Shown: positions 44,368-52,835 of the stretch, piece after piece | Layout: every line of letters begins with the position of its first letter | Numbering within the stretch: the stretch's first letter is position 1 | Source of the DNA: Robiginitalea sp. SC105 | GTDB lineage: Bacteria > Bacteroidota > Bacteroidia > Flavobacteriales > Flavobacteriaceae | NCBI RefSeq assembly: GCF_014243345.1 | Contig: NZ_JACLZF010000001.1 | Coordinates: 1,486,170 to 1,550,169 of the forward strand | Reading direction: 5' to 3' | DNA: 64,000 nucleotides | Position numbers and translations under genes: made by a program | The notes under the pieces: generated by a model | What the model saw: only the letters and a program-made list of their open reading frames with translations | Told to the model about the DNA's origin: nothing | The model's database searches: none

Positions 44368-45645
44368 ATGAGCGACAAGAGACTGACACTGAAGAAACGC
44401 CTCCACATTATCAAGCACTCCCTGAGGGGCAAGAAGGTTGCGCCGGCATTCAATGCCTTCCACACCTTTTTGTATACCCCGGACGAGACCACGCACAACG
44501 GCGCACACGTGCGCGGTGCAGACGACCTCAAACGGACCATGAACACGGTGATCATGGCGCTGATCCCGGTGTTGCTGTTTTCATTCTTCAACACCGGCTA
44601 CCAGTATTACGCAGCCATTGATGCCGCCAACGGGATGCCCCGGGAAGTAGACCTGTTCGGGAATTTCCTGACCTGGGAGAATTTCTGGCTGGGCTTTACC
44701 CAGGTCATTCCCCTGGTGATCGTCTCCTATGGTGTCGGCCTGCTGGTGGAATTCATATTTGCCGTTATCAAGGGACACGAAGTGGAAGAGGGCTACCTGG
44801 TCACCGGGATGCTCGTGCCGCTGATCGTACCTGTGGATACCCCCCTCTGGATGCTGGCTGTGGCCGTGGTCTTCGGGGTGGTGATCGGCAAGGAAGTCTT
44901 CGGGGGGACGGGGATGAACATCCTCAACCCCGCCCTGACCATCCGGGCCTTCCTGTTTTTTGCCTATCCCACCTGGATGAGCGGGGACAAGGTCTGGGTC
45001 CACGAGGCAGTGGAACGCGCCGGGACGGCCGATGCCATTTCCGGGGAAACCATCCTGGGCTCCCTGGCCCAGAACGCGGAATACAGCTACAGCACGGCCG
45101 ACATGTTTTTCGGCTTTATACCGGGATCCGTGGGGGAAACCTCTGCCTTCCTGATATTGCTCGGGGGCCTGTTCCTGGTCTTTTCCAAGATCGCGAGCTG
45201 GCGCATCATGCTGAGCGCGGTGATCGGGGCACTGACCATGGGCCTGATATTCAACGGGGTGGCCGATGCCGGCTGGATCGGGGAGAGCAGCCGCTTCTAC
45301 AGCCTGATGAGTTTTGATTTCTGGAAACACCTGATCGTGGGGGGCCTGGCGTTCGGCATCGTCTATATGGCAACCGACCCGGTGACAGGGTCCCAGACCA
45401 ACCGCGGCAAATGGGTGTACGGCTTCCTGATCGGCTTCCTGTCGGTCATGATCCGCGTTTTCAACCCGGCCTATCCGGAAGGGGTCTTCCTGGCCATCCT
45501 CCTGATGAACGTGTTTGCGCCGACCATTGACCACTACGTTATCCGGGGCAATGTCAGAAGGCGCCTCAAACGACTGAAAACGGCTACCATACTGCCAAAG
45601 ACCACGGATGGGAAGGCCGAACAATTACAAGCAGAAACCGTATAA
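44368..45645 (+). CDS. nqrB: Na+-NADH:quinone oxidoreductase subunit B
   Basis: The 425-residue membrane subunit B with about ten helices, carrying a covalently bound FMN and riboflavin and forming part of the sodium path. Helical layout (about residues 50-400) and the C-terminal AFGIVYMATDPVTGSQTNRGKWVYG are typical. The FMN-attachment Thr in NqrB normally lies in a Asp-x-x-(Ser/Thr)-Gly-Ala-Thr motif; here the candidate is DAISGET near residue 230, in which Ala is replaced by Glu. ApbE, the enzyme that attaches FMN, is encoded downstream of the operon. Confidence 0.95.
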   Translation: MSDKRLTLKKRLHIIKHSLRGKKVAPAFNAFHTFLYTPDETTHNGAHVRGADDLKRTMNTVIMALIPVLLFSFFNTGYQYYAAIDAANGMPREVDLFGNFLTWENFWLGFTQVIPLVIVSYGVGLLVEFIFAVIKGHEVEEGYLVTGMLVPLIVPVDTPLWMLAVAVVFGVVIGKEVFGGTGMNILNPALTIRAFLFFAYPTWMSGDKVWVHEAVERAGTADAISGETILGSLAQNAEYSYSTADMFFGFIPGSVGETSAFLILLGGLFLVFSKIASWRIMLSAVIGALTMGLIFNGVADAGWIGESSRFYSLMSFDFWKHLIVGGLAFGIVYMATDPVTGSQTNRGKWVYGFLIGFLSVMIRVFNPAYPEGVFLAILLMNVFAPTIDHYVIRGNVRRRLKRLKTATILPKTTDGKAEQLQAETV

Positions 45646-45648
45646 GCT

Positions 45649-46398
45649 ATGGCCATCAACACTGATAAAAACGTCTACACCGTCCTCTTTGCCACCGGCA
45701 TGGTGATCGTGGTGGGGTCCATCCTCGCCTACCTGGCTTCCGCTTTGAAACCGCGGATACAGGAGAACGAGCGTTTTGAAAAGCAGCAGAACATCCTTTA
45801 CGCCATGGGGGTCAACGAAAACACGGACGAAAGTGCGGTGAATTTCGTTTCCACCGAGGAAGTGGAGGAGGTGTTCTCCGAGTACATCAAGGAACAGCTG
45901 GTGATCAAAGGCGATTCCGTCATGGAAAACCCGGAGGCCTACCTGATCGACATGAAAAAGCAGCTGGCAATCGCCAAGTCGGGTGAAACCCCGAGCCTGC
46001 CCGTGATGGTAGGGGAGAAAGACGGAAAGAAATTCTATATTATCCCCATGTACGGCAAGGGACTGTGGGATGCCATCTGGGGCTTCATTGCCCTGGACAA
46101 CAACCTGGTGGTCCAGGGGGTCTATTTTGACCACAAGGGGGAAACCCCGGGACTGGGCGCCAATATCAAGGCCCGGTATTTCATGGATGACTTTGCCGGG
46201 GAATCCATCCTGGACGGGACCCGTTACGCGGGCATCGAAGTGGCCAAGGGCAACAACGACCCGCTGAACCAGGACAAGGAAGACAATCAGGTGGATGCCC
46301 TGGCGGGTGCCACCATCACCGGGAACGGCGTTTCCGCCATGATTTCGGAGACGGTGAACCTGTACAAAGACTATTTACAATCCATAAGTACCCAATAA
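45649..46398 (+). CDS. nqrC: Na+-NADH:quinone oxidoreductase subunit C
   Basis: The 249-residue subunit C. It has a single N-terminal membrane anchor (about residues 11-32) and a periplasmic FMN-binding domain. The FMN-attachment motif is DALAGATITG near residue 222, with the accepting Thr; the usual Ser/Thr before Gly is Ala here, while the Gly-Ala-Thr core is conserved. The preceding GETPGLGANIKARYFMDDF stretch is also typical of the family. It starts three bases after nqrB. Confidence 0.95.
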   Translation: MAINTDKNVYTVLFATGMVIVVGSILAYLASALKPRIQENERFEKQQNILYAMGVNENTDESAVNFVSTEEVEEVFSEYIKEQLVIKGDSVMENPEAYLIDMKKQLAIAKSGETPSLPVMVGEKDGKKFYIIPMYGKGLWDAIWGFIALDNNLVVQGVYFDHKGETPGLGANIKARYFMDDFAGESILDGTRYAGIEVAKGNNDPLNQDKEDNQVDALAGATITGNGVSAMISETVNLYKDYLQSISTQ

Positions 46399-46399
46399 T

Positions 46400-47047
46400 A
46401 TGGCACTCCTGAGCAAGAAAGATACCAACCTCATCCTCGACCCGCTTGCGGACAACAACCCGATTACCATCCAGGTGCTGGGGATCTGTTCGGCCCTGGC
46501 GATTACCGCAGAGCTCAAGGCCTCCGTGGTGATGGCCCTGTCGGTGATTTTCGTGCTCGGCGCGGGCAACGTGGTGATTTCCCTGATGCGGAATATCATC
46601 CCGTCCAAGATCCGGATCATCGTGCAGCTCATCGTAGTGGCCACCCTGGTGATCATCGTGGACCAGGTCCTCAAGGCCTTTGCCTATGAACTGAGCAAAA
46701 CCCTGGCGGTGTTCGTAGGCCTGATCATCACCAACTGCATCATCATGGGCCGCTTTGAGGCCTTTGCCCTCGGGAATGGCCCCTGGCGGTCGTTCCTCGA
46801 CGGAATCGGCAATGCCCTGGGGTATGGGGTCATTCTTGTGATTGTCGGGTTTTTCCGGGAATTGCTCGGGTCCGGGACGCTATTCGGCTTCAAGGTGCTG
46901 GGGGATCCCATCGCCAAGACCGGCGTCTATTCCATCGGGTATGAAAACAACGGCTTTATGATCATTCCGCCTGCCGCCCTGATCGTGGTGGGCATCATTA
47001 TCTGGGTGCAGCGCTCCCGGAACCGGACGCTCATCGAAGAGCACTGA
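46400..47047 (+). CDS. nqrD: Na+-NADH:quinone oxidoreductase subunit D
   Basis: The 215-residue subunit D, an inner-membrane protein with six helices that pairs with NqrE in inverted orientation around an iron-sulfur centre at the membrane core. The conserved Cys appears in LGICSALAIT near residue 28, and a second Cys in GLIITNCIIMGRFEAFA near residue 113 with the family's EAFA ending. Length is typical. One base separates it from nqrC, so the message is polycistronic. Confidence 0.96.
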   Translation: MALLSKKDTNLILDPLADNNPITIQVLGICSALAITAELKASVVMALSVIFVLGAGNVVISLMRNIIPSKIRIIVQLIVVATLVIIVDQVLKAFAYELSKTLAVFVGLIITNCIIMGRFEAFALGNGPWRSFLDGIGNALGYGVILVIVGFFRELLGSGTLFGFKVLGDPIAKTGVYSIGYENNGFMIIPPAALIVVGIIIWVQRSRNRTLIEEH

Positions 47048-47073
47048 CCGGTTAACAACGAACGCAACGCATT

Positions 47074-47856
47074 ATGTTAGAACACGTAGAATTATTTTTT
47101 AAGTCCATCTTCATCGACAATATGGTATTTGCCGTATTCCTGGGGATGTGTTCCTATCTGGCGGTTTCCAAAAAGGTATCCACAGCCGTGGGCCTGGGGG
47201 CAGCCGTAATATTCGTCCTCGGGGTAACCGTACCCCTTAACTGGCTGCTGGACCAGTACCTGCTGCAGCCGGGAGCCCTGACGTGGCTCGGGCCGGAATA
47301 CGCAGATTACGACCTGAGTTTCCTCTCGTTTATCCTCTTTATCGCCACCATCGCCACCATGGTACAGCTGGTGGAGATCGTCGTGGAAAAATTTTCACCC
47401 GCCCTTTATAACTCCCTCGGGATCTTTTTGCCACTGATCGCGGTGAACTGCGCCATCCTCGGAGGGTCCCTGTTTATGCAGGCACGGGAAATCGCCACCC
47501 TCGGGCTGGCCTTGAATTACGGGGTGAGTTCTGGTATCGGCTGGTTCCTGGCCATTCTGGCCATCGCCGCCATCCGGGAGAAAATCAGGTACTCCAACGT
47601 ACCGCCACCCCTGCGCGGGCTGGGCATCACCTTTATCATTACCGGGCTCATGGGGATTGGTTTCCAGAGCTTCGGGGGCATGCTTACCGGCGGGGATGAG
47701 ACCGCGGAAGCCGCCGAAGAAGTCAGCACAGACACCCCCCGCCAGGCGGAGGCCCTGCTGGAACCGGCTGCGGACGAGCCGGGTAAAACTGAAATTAAAT
47801 CCGCGAAGGAAGACGAGGACGTCCTTTCGTATAACGATGTTGTAAATAAGAAGTAA
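47074..47856 (+). CDS. nqrE: Na+-NADH:quinone oxidoreductase subunit E
   Basis: The 260-residue subunit E, sister of NqrD, with six inner-membrane helices. The two Cys of the iron-sulfur centre are visible in FLGMCSYLAVS near residue 26 and IAVNCAILGGSLFM near residue 128. The conserved hydrophobic core ends near residue 205; after FQSFGGMLTGG there is an extra hydrophilic, acidic tail of about 50 residues (rich in Glu, Asp, Ala) that the usual roughly 200-residue NqrE lacks. The stop overlaps the next start only by adjacency: nqrF begins at the very next base. Confidence 0.95.
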   Translation: MLEHVELFFKSIFIDNMVFAVFLGMCSYLAVSKKVSTAVGLGAAVIFVLGVTVPLNWLLDQYLLQPGALTWLGPEYADYDLSFLSFILFIATIATMVQLVEIVVEKFSPALYNSLGIFLPLIAVNCAILGGSLFMQAREIATLGLALNYGVSSGIGWFLAILAIAAIREKIRYSNVPPPLRGLGITFIITGLMGIGFQSFGGMLTGGDETAEAAEEVSTDTPRQAEALLEPAADEPGKTEIKSAKEDEDVLSYNDVVNKK

Positions 47857-49164
47857 ATGCTACTAGCTACCAGTACCTTCGGAACCATTACCATCACCAT
47901 CATCGCATTCCTGATCCTGGTGCTGCTCCTGGTTTCCCTGTTGCTCTTTACCAAGGAAAAGCTTTCCCCTTCCGGCCCTGTTACCATCAAGATCAACGGG
48001 GAGAAGGAAATTGAAGTGGCATCCGGGAGCTCCCTGTTGTCCACCCTGGGGAACAAGAAAATCTTCCTGCCCTCGGCCTGTGGAGGCGGCGGGACCTGCA
48101 TACAGTGCGAATGCCACGTGCTTTCCGGCGGTGGCGAGGCGCTGCCCACGGAGACCCCCCATTTCTCGAAACGGGAACTCAACGAGGGGGCCCGCCTGGC
48201 CTGCCAGGTCAAGGTGAAGCAGGACATGGAGATCACCATCCCCGAGGAAGTCTTCGGGATCAAAAAATGGGATGCCACCGTGGTGCGGAACTACAACGTG
48301 GCCTCCTTTATCAAGGAATTCGTGGTGGAGATCCCGGAAGACATGAATTACAAGGCGGGCGGATACATACAGATTGAGATCCCCCCCTGTGAGGTGCCCT
48401 ACAAGGACATCGATATCACCGCCCACCCGGAGGAACACGAAACCCCGGATAAATTCCAGGCGGAATGGGACAAATTCGGCCTCTGGCCGCTGGTGATGAA
48501 GAACCCGGAAACCGTGGAGCGTGCATATTCCATGGCTTCCTACCCCGCTGAGGGCCGGGAGATCATGCTGAACGTGCGGATTGCGACCCCGCCCTGGGAC
48601 CGTTCAAAGAACGGCTGGATGGATGTGAATCCGGGGATTGCCTCCTCCTACATCTTTGCCCGCAAGCCCGGGGACCACGTGACCATCTCGGGTCCCTACG
48701 GGGAATTCTTCATCAATGAATCCGAATCGGAGATGCTGTATGTGGGGGGTGGAGCCGGTATGGCGCCCATGCGTTCCCACCTGTACCACCTTTTCAAAAC
48801 CCTGAAGACCAACCGGAAGGTGACATACTGGTACGGGGGACGTTCCAAGCGGGAGCTGTTCTATATCGACCACTTCAAGAAACTCGAGGCCGAGTTCCCG
48901 AACTTCAAGTTCTACATGGCCCTTTCCGAGCCGCTGGAAGAGGACAACTGGAAGGTAAAGGAGAATATCGATGCCCCGGGAGACGGGTTTGTCGGGTTCA
49001 TCCACAATTGCGTCATCGAGCATTACCTGAACCACCACGAGTCCCCTGAGGACATCGAACTGTATTTCTGCGGGCCGCCCCTGATGAACAAGGCGGTGCA
49101 GAAGATGGGCGAGGATTTCGGGATCCCGGACGAACACATCCGTTTCGACGATTTCGGAGGCTGA
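47857..49164 (+). CDS. nqrF: Na+-NADH:quinone oxidoreductase subunit F
   Basis: The 435-residue NADH-oxidising subunit. In order: one membrane anchor (residues about 5-31), a 2Fe-2S ferredoxin domain with Cys75, Cys81, Cys84 and Cys116, an FAD domain (RAYSMASYP near residue 225) and an NADH domain (VGGGAGMAPMRSHLYHL near residue 295, end motif CGPPLMNKAV). Electrons enter from NADH here and pass through FAD and the 2Fe-2S centre to the membrane subunits. It closes the operon: a strong terminator starts 16 bases after the stop. Confidence 0.97.
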   Translation: MLLATSTFGTITITIIAFLILVLLLVSLLLFTKEKLSPSGPVTIKINGEKEIEVASGSSLLSTLGNKKIFLPSACGGGGTCIQCECHVLSGGGEALPTETPHFSKRELNEGARLACQVKVKQDMEITIPEEVFGIKKWDATVVRNYNVASFIKEFVVEIPEDMNYKAGGYIQIEIPPCEVPYKDIDITAHPEEHETPDKFQAEWDKFGLWPLVMKNPETVERAYSMASYPAEGREIMLNVRIATPPWDRSKNGWMDVNPGIASSYIFARKPGDHVTISGPYGEFFINESESEMLYVGGGAGMAPMRSHLYHLFKTLKTNRKVTYWYGGRSKRELFYIDHFKKLEAEFPNFKFYMALSEPLEEDNWKVKENIDAPGDGFVGFIHNCVIEHYLNHHESPEDIELYFCGPPLMNKAVQKMGEDFGIPDEHIRFDDFGG

Positions 49165-49180
49165 TACCCTGCAAACGACA

Positions 49181-49211
49181 AAAAACCGATATGCTGCATA
49201 TCGGTTTTTTT
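49181..49211 (+). terminator. Intrinsic terminator closing the nqr operon
   Basis: A stem CCGATAT / ATATCGG (extendable through AAAAA/TTTTT) with a five-base loop, followed by seven Ts. It lies 16 bases after nqrF and 15 before the next gene. Confidence 0.9.
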
Positions 49212-49226
49212 GTATACTGAATATTC

Positions 49227-49583
49227 ATGAAGGCACTGACCGAACAAGAACTGCACAACCTGGCCATGAACATCGTAGGCCGCGAACTGGAAGCGGCGGG
49301 ATACGAATTCATGGGGGTCAACAGCAAGCGGGGACGCAATCCCCAGTTCGTCTGCCTCCGGGAAAAGGTACTGCATTTCATCGTGGTACGCCCGGTGGCC
49401 TACCCGGAAGACCCCAGGGAATTTGACCCGGGTCTCATGGCCAAGGTCAAGTCCCATGCCGAGAAATTCGAGGCGCGTACCTACTACGCAGGGGTGGGCC
49501 TCTCCAATGCCGGGGACCGCAGTGCCCCGGTTTACCTGAATGAAGAATATATCGTGGAATATGAAGGCCTTATTGAGATTTAA
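49227..49583 (+). CDS. Conserved small protein linked to nqr
   Basis: A 118-residue protein without signal peptide or membrane segment. It has an acidic N-terminal helix (LTEQELHNLAMNIVGRELEA), a basic strand-like middle (YEFMGVNSKRGRNPQFVC) with FIVVRPVAYPEDP, and an end VYLNEEYIVEYEGLIEI. Homologues in other Flavobacteriia are often auto-named 'NqrF-like' only because of position; no Fe-S, flavin or NADH motif is present. The alternating beta-alpha pattern is reminiscent of small nuclease-fold or chaperone-like proteins but no catalytic set is clear. It follows the nqr terminator by 15 bases and overlaps apbE by 23, so a role in Nqr flavin loading or assembly is plausible inference. Confidence 0.75.
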   Translation: MKALTEQELHNLAMNIVGRELEAAGYEFMGVNSKRGRNPQFVCLREKVLHFIVVRPVAYPEDPREFDPGLMAKVKSHAEKFEARTYYAGVGLSNAGDRSAPVYLNEEYIVEYEGLIEI

Positions 49584-50652
49584 CACCGCCTGCCGGGCCG
49601 TTCCGTCGGACGGGTGCAGCGGCCACCCTATCCGGGCAGCCCGCCTTTTTAAAAGTTTCGGGGCGCTTTTGCTGTTCACGGTCCTGCAGGGATGTTCCTC
49701 CCCGGACCTCGAACGCATGGATTACCTGGGCGAGGCCCTGGGGACCACCTATGCCATCACGGTGTTCAGTGAAGAAGCCCGGGACCTGCAACCGAAAATC
49801 GACTCGGTATTCGCGGTCCTGAACCAATCCATGTCTACCTACCTGCCGGGTTCGGACATCACGCGGATCAATAACGGGGATACCACGGTGGTGGCCGATG
49901 CCATGTTCCGGGAGGTACTCGCCGCATCCCGGGAGATCCACCGGGCCACCGCGGGCTATTTTGACCCCACGGTGGGCGTCCTGGTCGAAGCCTGGGGTTT
50001 CGGGCCCGGGCCGGCCCTGGAACAGATGGACCAAGCAACGGTAGATAGTTTGCTCCGGTTTGTTGGCCTGGAGAAGGTAGAGCTGACCCCCGATAACCGC
50101 ATCCGCAAGGAATGGCCGCAGACCCGGCTCGACTTTAATGCCATTGCCAAAGGCTATGCCGTTGACCGACTTGCGCACATGCTGGAAACGCAGGGGTCCT
50201 CCAATTTTCTGGTGGAGGTGGGGGGCGAAGTCCGGACCCGGGGCATGCAACCGGAAAAAAACCAACCCTGGCGGGTGGGCATCGACGACCCCCAGGCAGA
50301 AGGACAACGGAGCATCAAAAGGGTGGTGTCCCTCAGCGACCGGGCCATGGCCTCTTCCGGGAACTATCGCAAATTTCGCGTAGACCCGGAAACGGGGACC
50401 CGCTATGTGCATACCATCGACCCGATCAGCGGCTTTACCAAGAATTCTAATATACTGGCCGTTTCCGTCATTGCCCCGACCTGTATGGTGGCCGACGGTT
50501 ATGCCACCGCATTCATGGCCATGGACCTGCAGCAAAGCAGCGCATTACTGGAAGCTTCCCCGGATCTGGAAGCATACATCATCTACCTGGACGAAGCGGG
50601 GGAGACCCGTGAATTTGCCACAGAGGGTTTCCGGACCCTGATGCAGCCCTGA
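49561..50652 (+). CDS. apbE: FAD:protein FMN transferase ApbE
   Basis: A 363-residue periplasmic lipoprotein that moves FMN from FAD to Thr in target proteins such as NqrB and NqrC. A lipoprotein leader ends LQGCSS with the lipid Cys near residue 45; the N-region before it is long for a signal peptide, so the true start may be downstream. Family motifs: YLPGSDITRINNGD near residue 92, FDPTVGVLVEAWGFG near 137, DFNAIAKGYAVDRLA near 191, FLVEVGGEVRTRG near 213 and TCMVADGYATAFMAM near 302 (the metal-binding Asp-Thr pair). Placement after the nqr operon matches its role. Its start overlaps the preceding small gene by 23 bases. Confidence 0.93.
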   Translation: MKALLRFNTACRAVPSDGCSGHPIRAARLFKSFGALLLFTVLQGCSSPDLERMDYLGEALGTTYAITVFSEEARDLQPKIDSVFAVLNQSMSTYLPGSDITRINNGDTTVVADAMFREVLAASREIHRATAGYFDPTVGVLVEAWGFGPGPALEQMDQATVDSLLRFVGLEKVELTPDNRIRKEWPQTRLDFNAIAKGYAVDRLAHMLETQGSSNFLVEVGGEVRTRGMQPEKNQPWRVGIDDPQAEGQRSIKRVVSLSDRAMASSGNYRKFRVDPETGTRYVHTIDPISGFTKNSNILAVSVIAPTCMVADGYATAFMAMDLQQSSALLEASPDLEAYIIYLDEAGETREFATEGFRTLMQP

Positions 50653-51420
50653 TCAGGGCTTGCGCACCAGCGGGATACGTTCGCCGGCTGCCAGCCGGTA
50701 GCGCTCCACGGTTTCCGGAGGGAAGTTCCTGGTGTAGTCCACCCCTTCGGCGTCGAACCCTGCAGCGCGCAGTATCTCTATATAATCCCTTCCGTATACC
50801 CGCACATGATCGTATTGTCCGAATACCTTCCTGCGCTCCTCCGGGTCGGTGATCCCGGGGTCTTCCAGCGTGCGCTCCCTGCTGAGGTCCTGGGGTACCT
50901 GGAAAATACCCCACCCGCCCGGTTTCAGCACGCGGTAGAGTTCCGACAGCGCTTTTTGGTGGTCCGGGATATGTTCCAACACATGGTTGCAGAGGATTAC
51001 GTCGAAGCTGTTCGATTCAAACGGCAGGTCGCAGATGTCGGCTTTTACGTCGGCCAGGGGGGAATTCAGGTCTGTTGTAACGTAATCGAGGTTGGGGAGT
51101 TGGCGGAAGCGCCTGAAAAAAGCCTGTTCCGGAGCAAAGTGCAACAGGCGGCAGTGCTCCGTAAACAATTGGGTCTCGTTTTTCAGATAGAGCCAAAGCA
51201 GCCGGTGGCGTTCCAGGGATAGGGTAGAGGGGGAGAGGACATTCTCCCGCGTCTTTTCATAGCCGTAGGGCAGGAAAGTCCTGAAGCTGCGGCCATCGAT
51301 GGGGTCCGTATAGCGGTTGCCCCTCAGAAAGAAGGCGAGCACGGGCCGTACCAGGAAACTCAGCCGGATCAGCACCGGCCTGGGGAAGATGCCCAGTACC
51401 CATTTAAAGAGCCGTTTCAC
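50653..51420 (-). CDS. Class I SAM-dependent methyltransferase
   Basis: A 255-residue methyltransferase of the Methyltransf_11/type 11 kind. The GTG start is chosen because the frame upstream would run through the map gene; from here the message starts five bases after the map stop, as is usual for a coupled gene. It opens with a short amphipathic helix, then the SAM region is late: a degenerate LLHFAPE motif near residue 95 and FDVILCNHVLEHIPDHQKALSELYRVLKPGGWGIF near residues 145-180. The pattern of a bulky N-terminal region before the Rossmann core is common in envelope or sugar-modifying methyltransferases. Substrate unknown. It ends adjacent to the apbE stop, convergent. Confidence 0.87.
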   Translation of the reverse strand: MKRLFKWVLGIFPRPVLIRLSFLVRPVLAFFLRGNRYTDPIDGRSFRTFLPYGYEKTRENVLSPSTLSLERHRLLWLYLKNETQLFTEHCRLLHFAPEQAFFRRFRQLPNLDYVTTDLNSPLADVKADICDLPFESNSFDVILCNHVLEHIPDHQKALSELYRVLKPGGWGIFQVPQDLSRERTLEDPGITDPEERRKVFGQYDHVRVYGRDYIEILRAAGFDAEGVDYTRNFPPETVERYRLAAGERIPLVRKP

Positions 51421-51425
51421 GCCGG

Positions 51426-52250
51426 TCAAATGGTTAGGGGGGCGGCCCGGAAGGCGTCCTCTTCGTCCGATTCGATCCCGAGTGCCTGGTGGATATAGGC
51501 AAAGGTGGAAAGCAGTTCCGGCTTGCCGTCGACCAGGGCCACATCGTGTTCGAAGTGCGCACTCGGTTTCCCGTCTGCCGTAAGGATGGTCCACCCGTCC
51601 CGGAGTTGCCGGATCCGTTTGGTGCCCATGTTGATCATGGGTTCGATGGCCACCACCATACCCTCCACAAATTTCTTGCCCCGCCCGCGTTTGCCGTAAT
51701 TCGGCATCTCGGGGGCTTCGTGCAGTTTGCGTCCCAGGCCATGGCCCACCAGCTCCCGGACCACGCCATATCCGTGCTCTTCACAATAGTTTTGTACCGC
51801 CCAGGCCACATCGCCCACCCGGTTGCCGATCCGGAATTCCCGGATTCCCTCATACAGGGATTCCCGGGTTACATCCAGCAATTTTTTGGTTTCCGGGGCT
51901 ACCTCCCCAATGGCAAAGGTATAGGCATGGTCCCCGTAAAAGCCGTTTTTGAAGGCTCCGCAGTCTACCGATACAATATCGCCCTCTTCAAAAGGTGTGT
52001 CGTTGGGAATACCGTGTACCACCTGGGCGTTCGGGCTGATGTTCAGGGTGTTCGGGAAATCGTACATCCCCAGGAAGCCCGGCTCGGCGCCCTGGTCCCG
52101 GATGAACGCCTCAGCCAGTTTGTCCAGGTGCAGGCCCGTAACGCCTGGCCGGATCTCGGCCGCCAGCATCCCCAGGGTTTTGGATACCACCAGGGCGCTC
52201 TCTCGCATTAGTTCGATTTCCTCGGCTGTTTTTACTTGTATCGCAGACAT
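51426..52250 (-). CDS. map: Type I methionine aminopeptidase
   Basis: A 274-residue metallo-aminopeptidase (M24) that removes the N-terminal Met from new proteins. The five metal ligands are in place: Asp in SVDCGAF near residue 96, Asp in FYGDHAYTF near 107, His in VGHGLGRKLHEAPEMPNY near 170, Glu in VAIEPMIN near 203 and a final Glu near 235. The pita-bread fold and length are normal; there is no N-terminal zinc-finger extension. It follows the thioredoxin-like gene by 28 bases and the methyltransferase follows it by five. Confidence 0.96.
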   Translation of the reverse strand: MSAIQVKTAEEIELMRESALVVSKTLGMLAAEIRPGVTGLHLDKLAEAFIRDQGAEPGFLGMYDFPNTLNISPNAQVVHGIPNDTPFEEGDIVSVDCGAFKNGFYGDHAYTFAIGEVAPETKKLLDVTRESLYEGIREFRIGNRVGDVAWAVQNYCEEHGYGVVRELVGHGLGRKLHEAPEMPNYGKRGRGKKFVEGMVVAIEPMINMGTKRIRQLRDGWTILTADGKPSAHFEHDVALVDGKPELLSTFAYIHQALGIESDEEDAFRAAPLTI

Positions 52251-52278
52251 AGGGTGTAAAGATAGGAAGTCCGGCCGG

Positions 52279-52833
52279 TTAATCCCAGTCGTAGGCGTGG
52301 CGGTAGGGGGCTCCGCTGAGGATTTTCAGCATATCCGCCTCGAGACTCTCAATGGGGTATTCCACAATGCGGCCCAGTTCCTCATCGTCCCGGTAAAAGA
52401 TAAACGTGGGGACATTAATGATCCCAAAGCCCTCTTCATAAGCCTGAGGGGTATTTTTGTCCCGGGTCATGGTTATTATCTCCATTTTGTCGGCCGGATA
52501 TCCCGCCGCTTCCAGAATCTTCACAAACCGGGGTACCTCCCGCTTGCTGTCGCTGCACCAGGTGCCCATAAAAAGCGTGATTTCGATATCTTCCAATAGC
52601 GGCTTCAATGCGGAAATCACTTCAGGATTGGGCTCATAAGCCGCGAGGTTCGGCTCGTACCATTCCACAAAAGGCTCGGAATACAGGGAGTCCAGGGGTG
52701 CAGTTCCCACCAGGATTTCCTGGTCTTCCGGATCGGGGATGCGCATGGCCGTGTAGGAGGGCTGCGCTTTGCACCCGGCAAACAGGACCAGCGCAATCAG
52801 CAGGAAAAGGATGGGTTTCAGGGTATTGCTCAT
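52279..52833 (-). CDS. Thioredoxin-like lipoprotein
   Basis: A 184-residue exported protein with a thioredoxin fold. The leader ends LFAGCKAQ with the lipid Cys near residue 20. The redox motif region reads GTWCSDSKREVPRF near residue 97: one Cys of the CxxC pair is present (Cys100) and the second is replaced by Ser (C-S-D-S), so it is more like a monothiol thioredoxin-like protein than a disulfide reductase. The rest of the thioredoxin fold (VPTFIFYRDDEELGRIVEYP near 145, with the cis-Pro) is intact. It follows gpmI by two bases, and map follows at 28 bases. Confidence 0.88.
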   Translation of the reverse strand: MSNTLKPILFLLIALVLFAGCKAQPSYTAMRIPDPEDQEILVGTAPLDSLYSEPFVEWYEPNLAAYEPNPEVISALKPLLEDIEITLFMGTWCSDSKREVPRFVKILEAAGYPADKMEIITMTRDKNTPQAYEEGFGIINVPTFIFYRDDEELGRIVEYPIESLEADMLKILSGAPYRHAYDWD

Positions 52834-52835
52834 GG

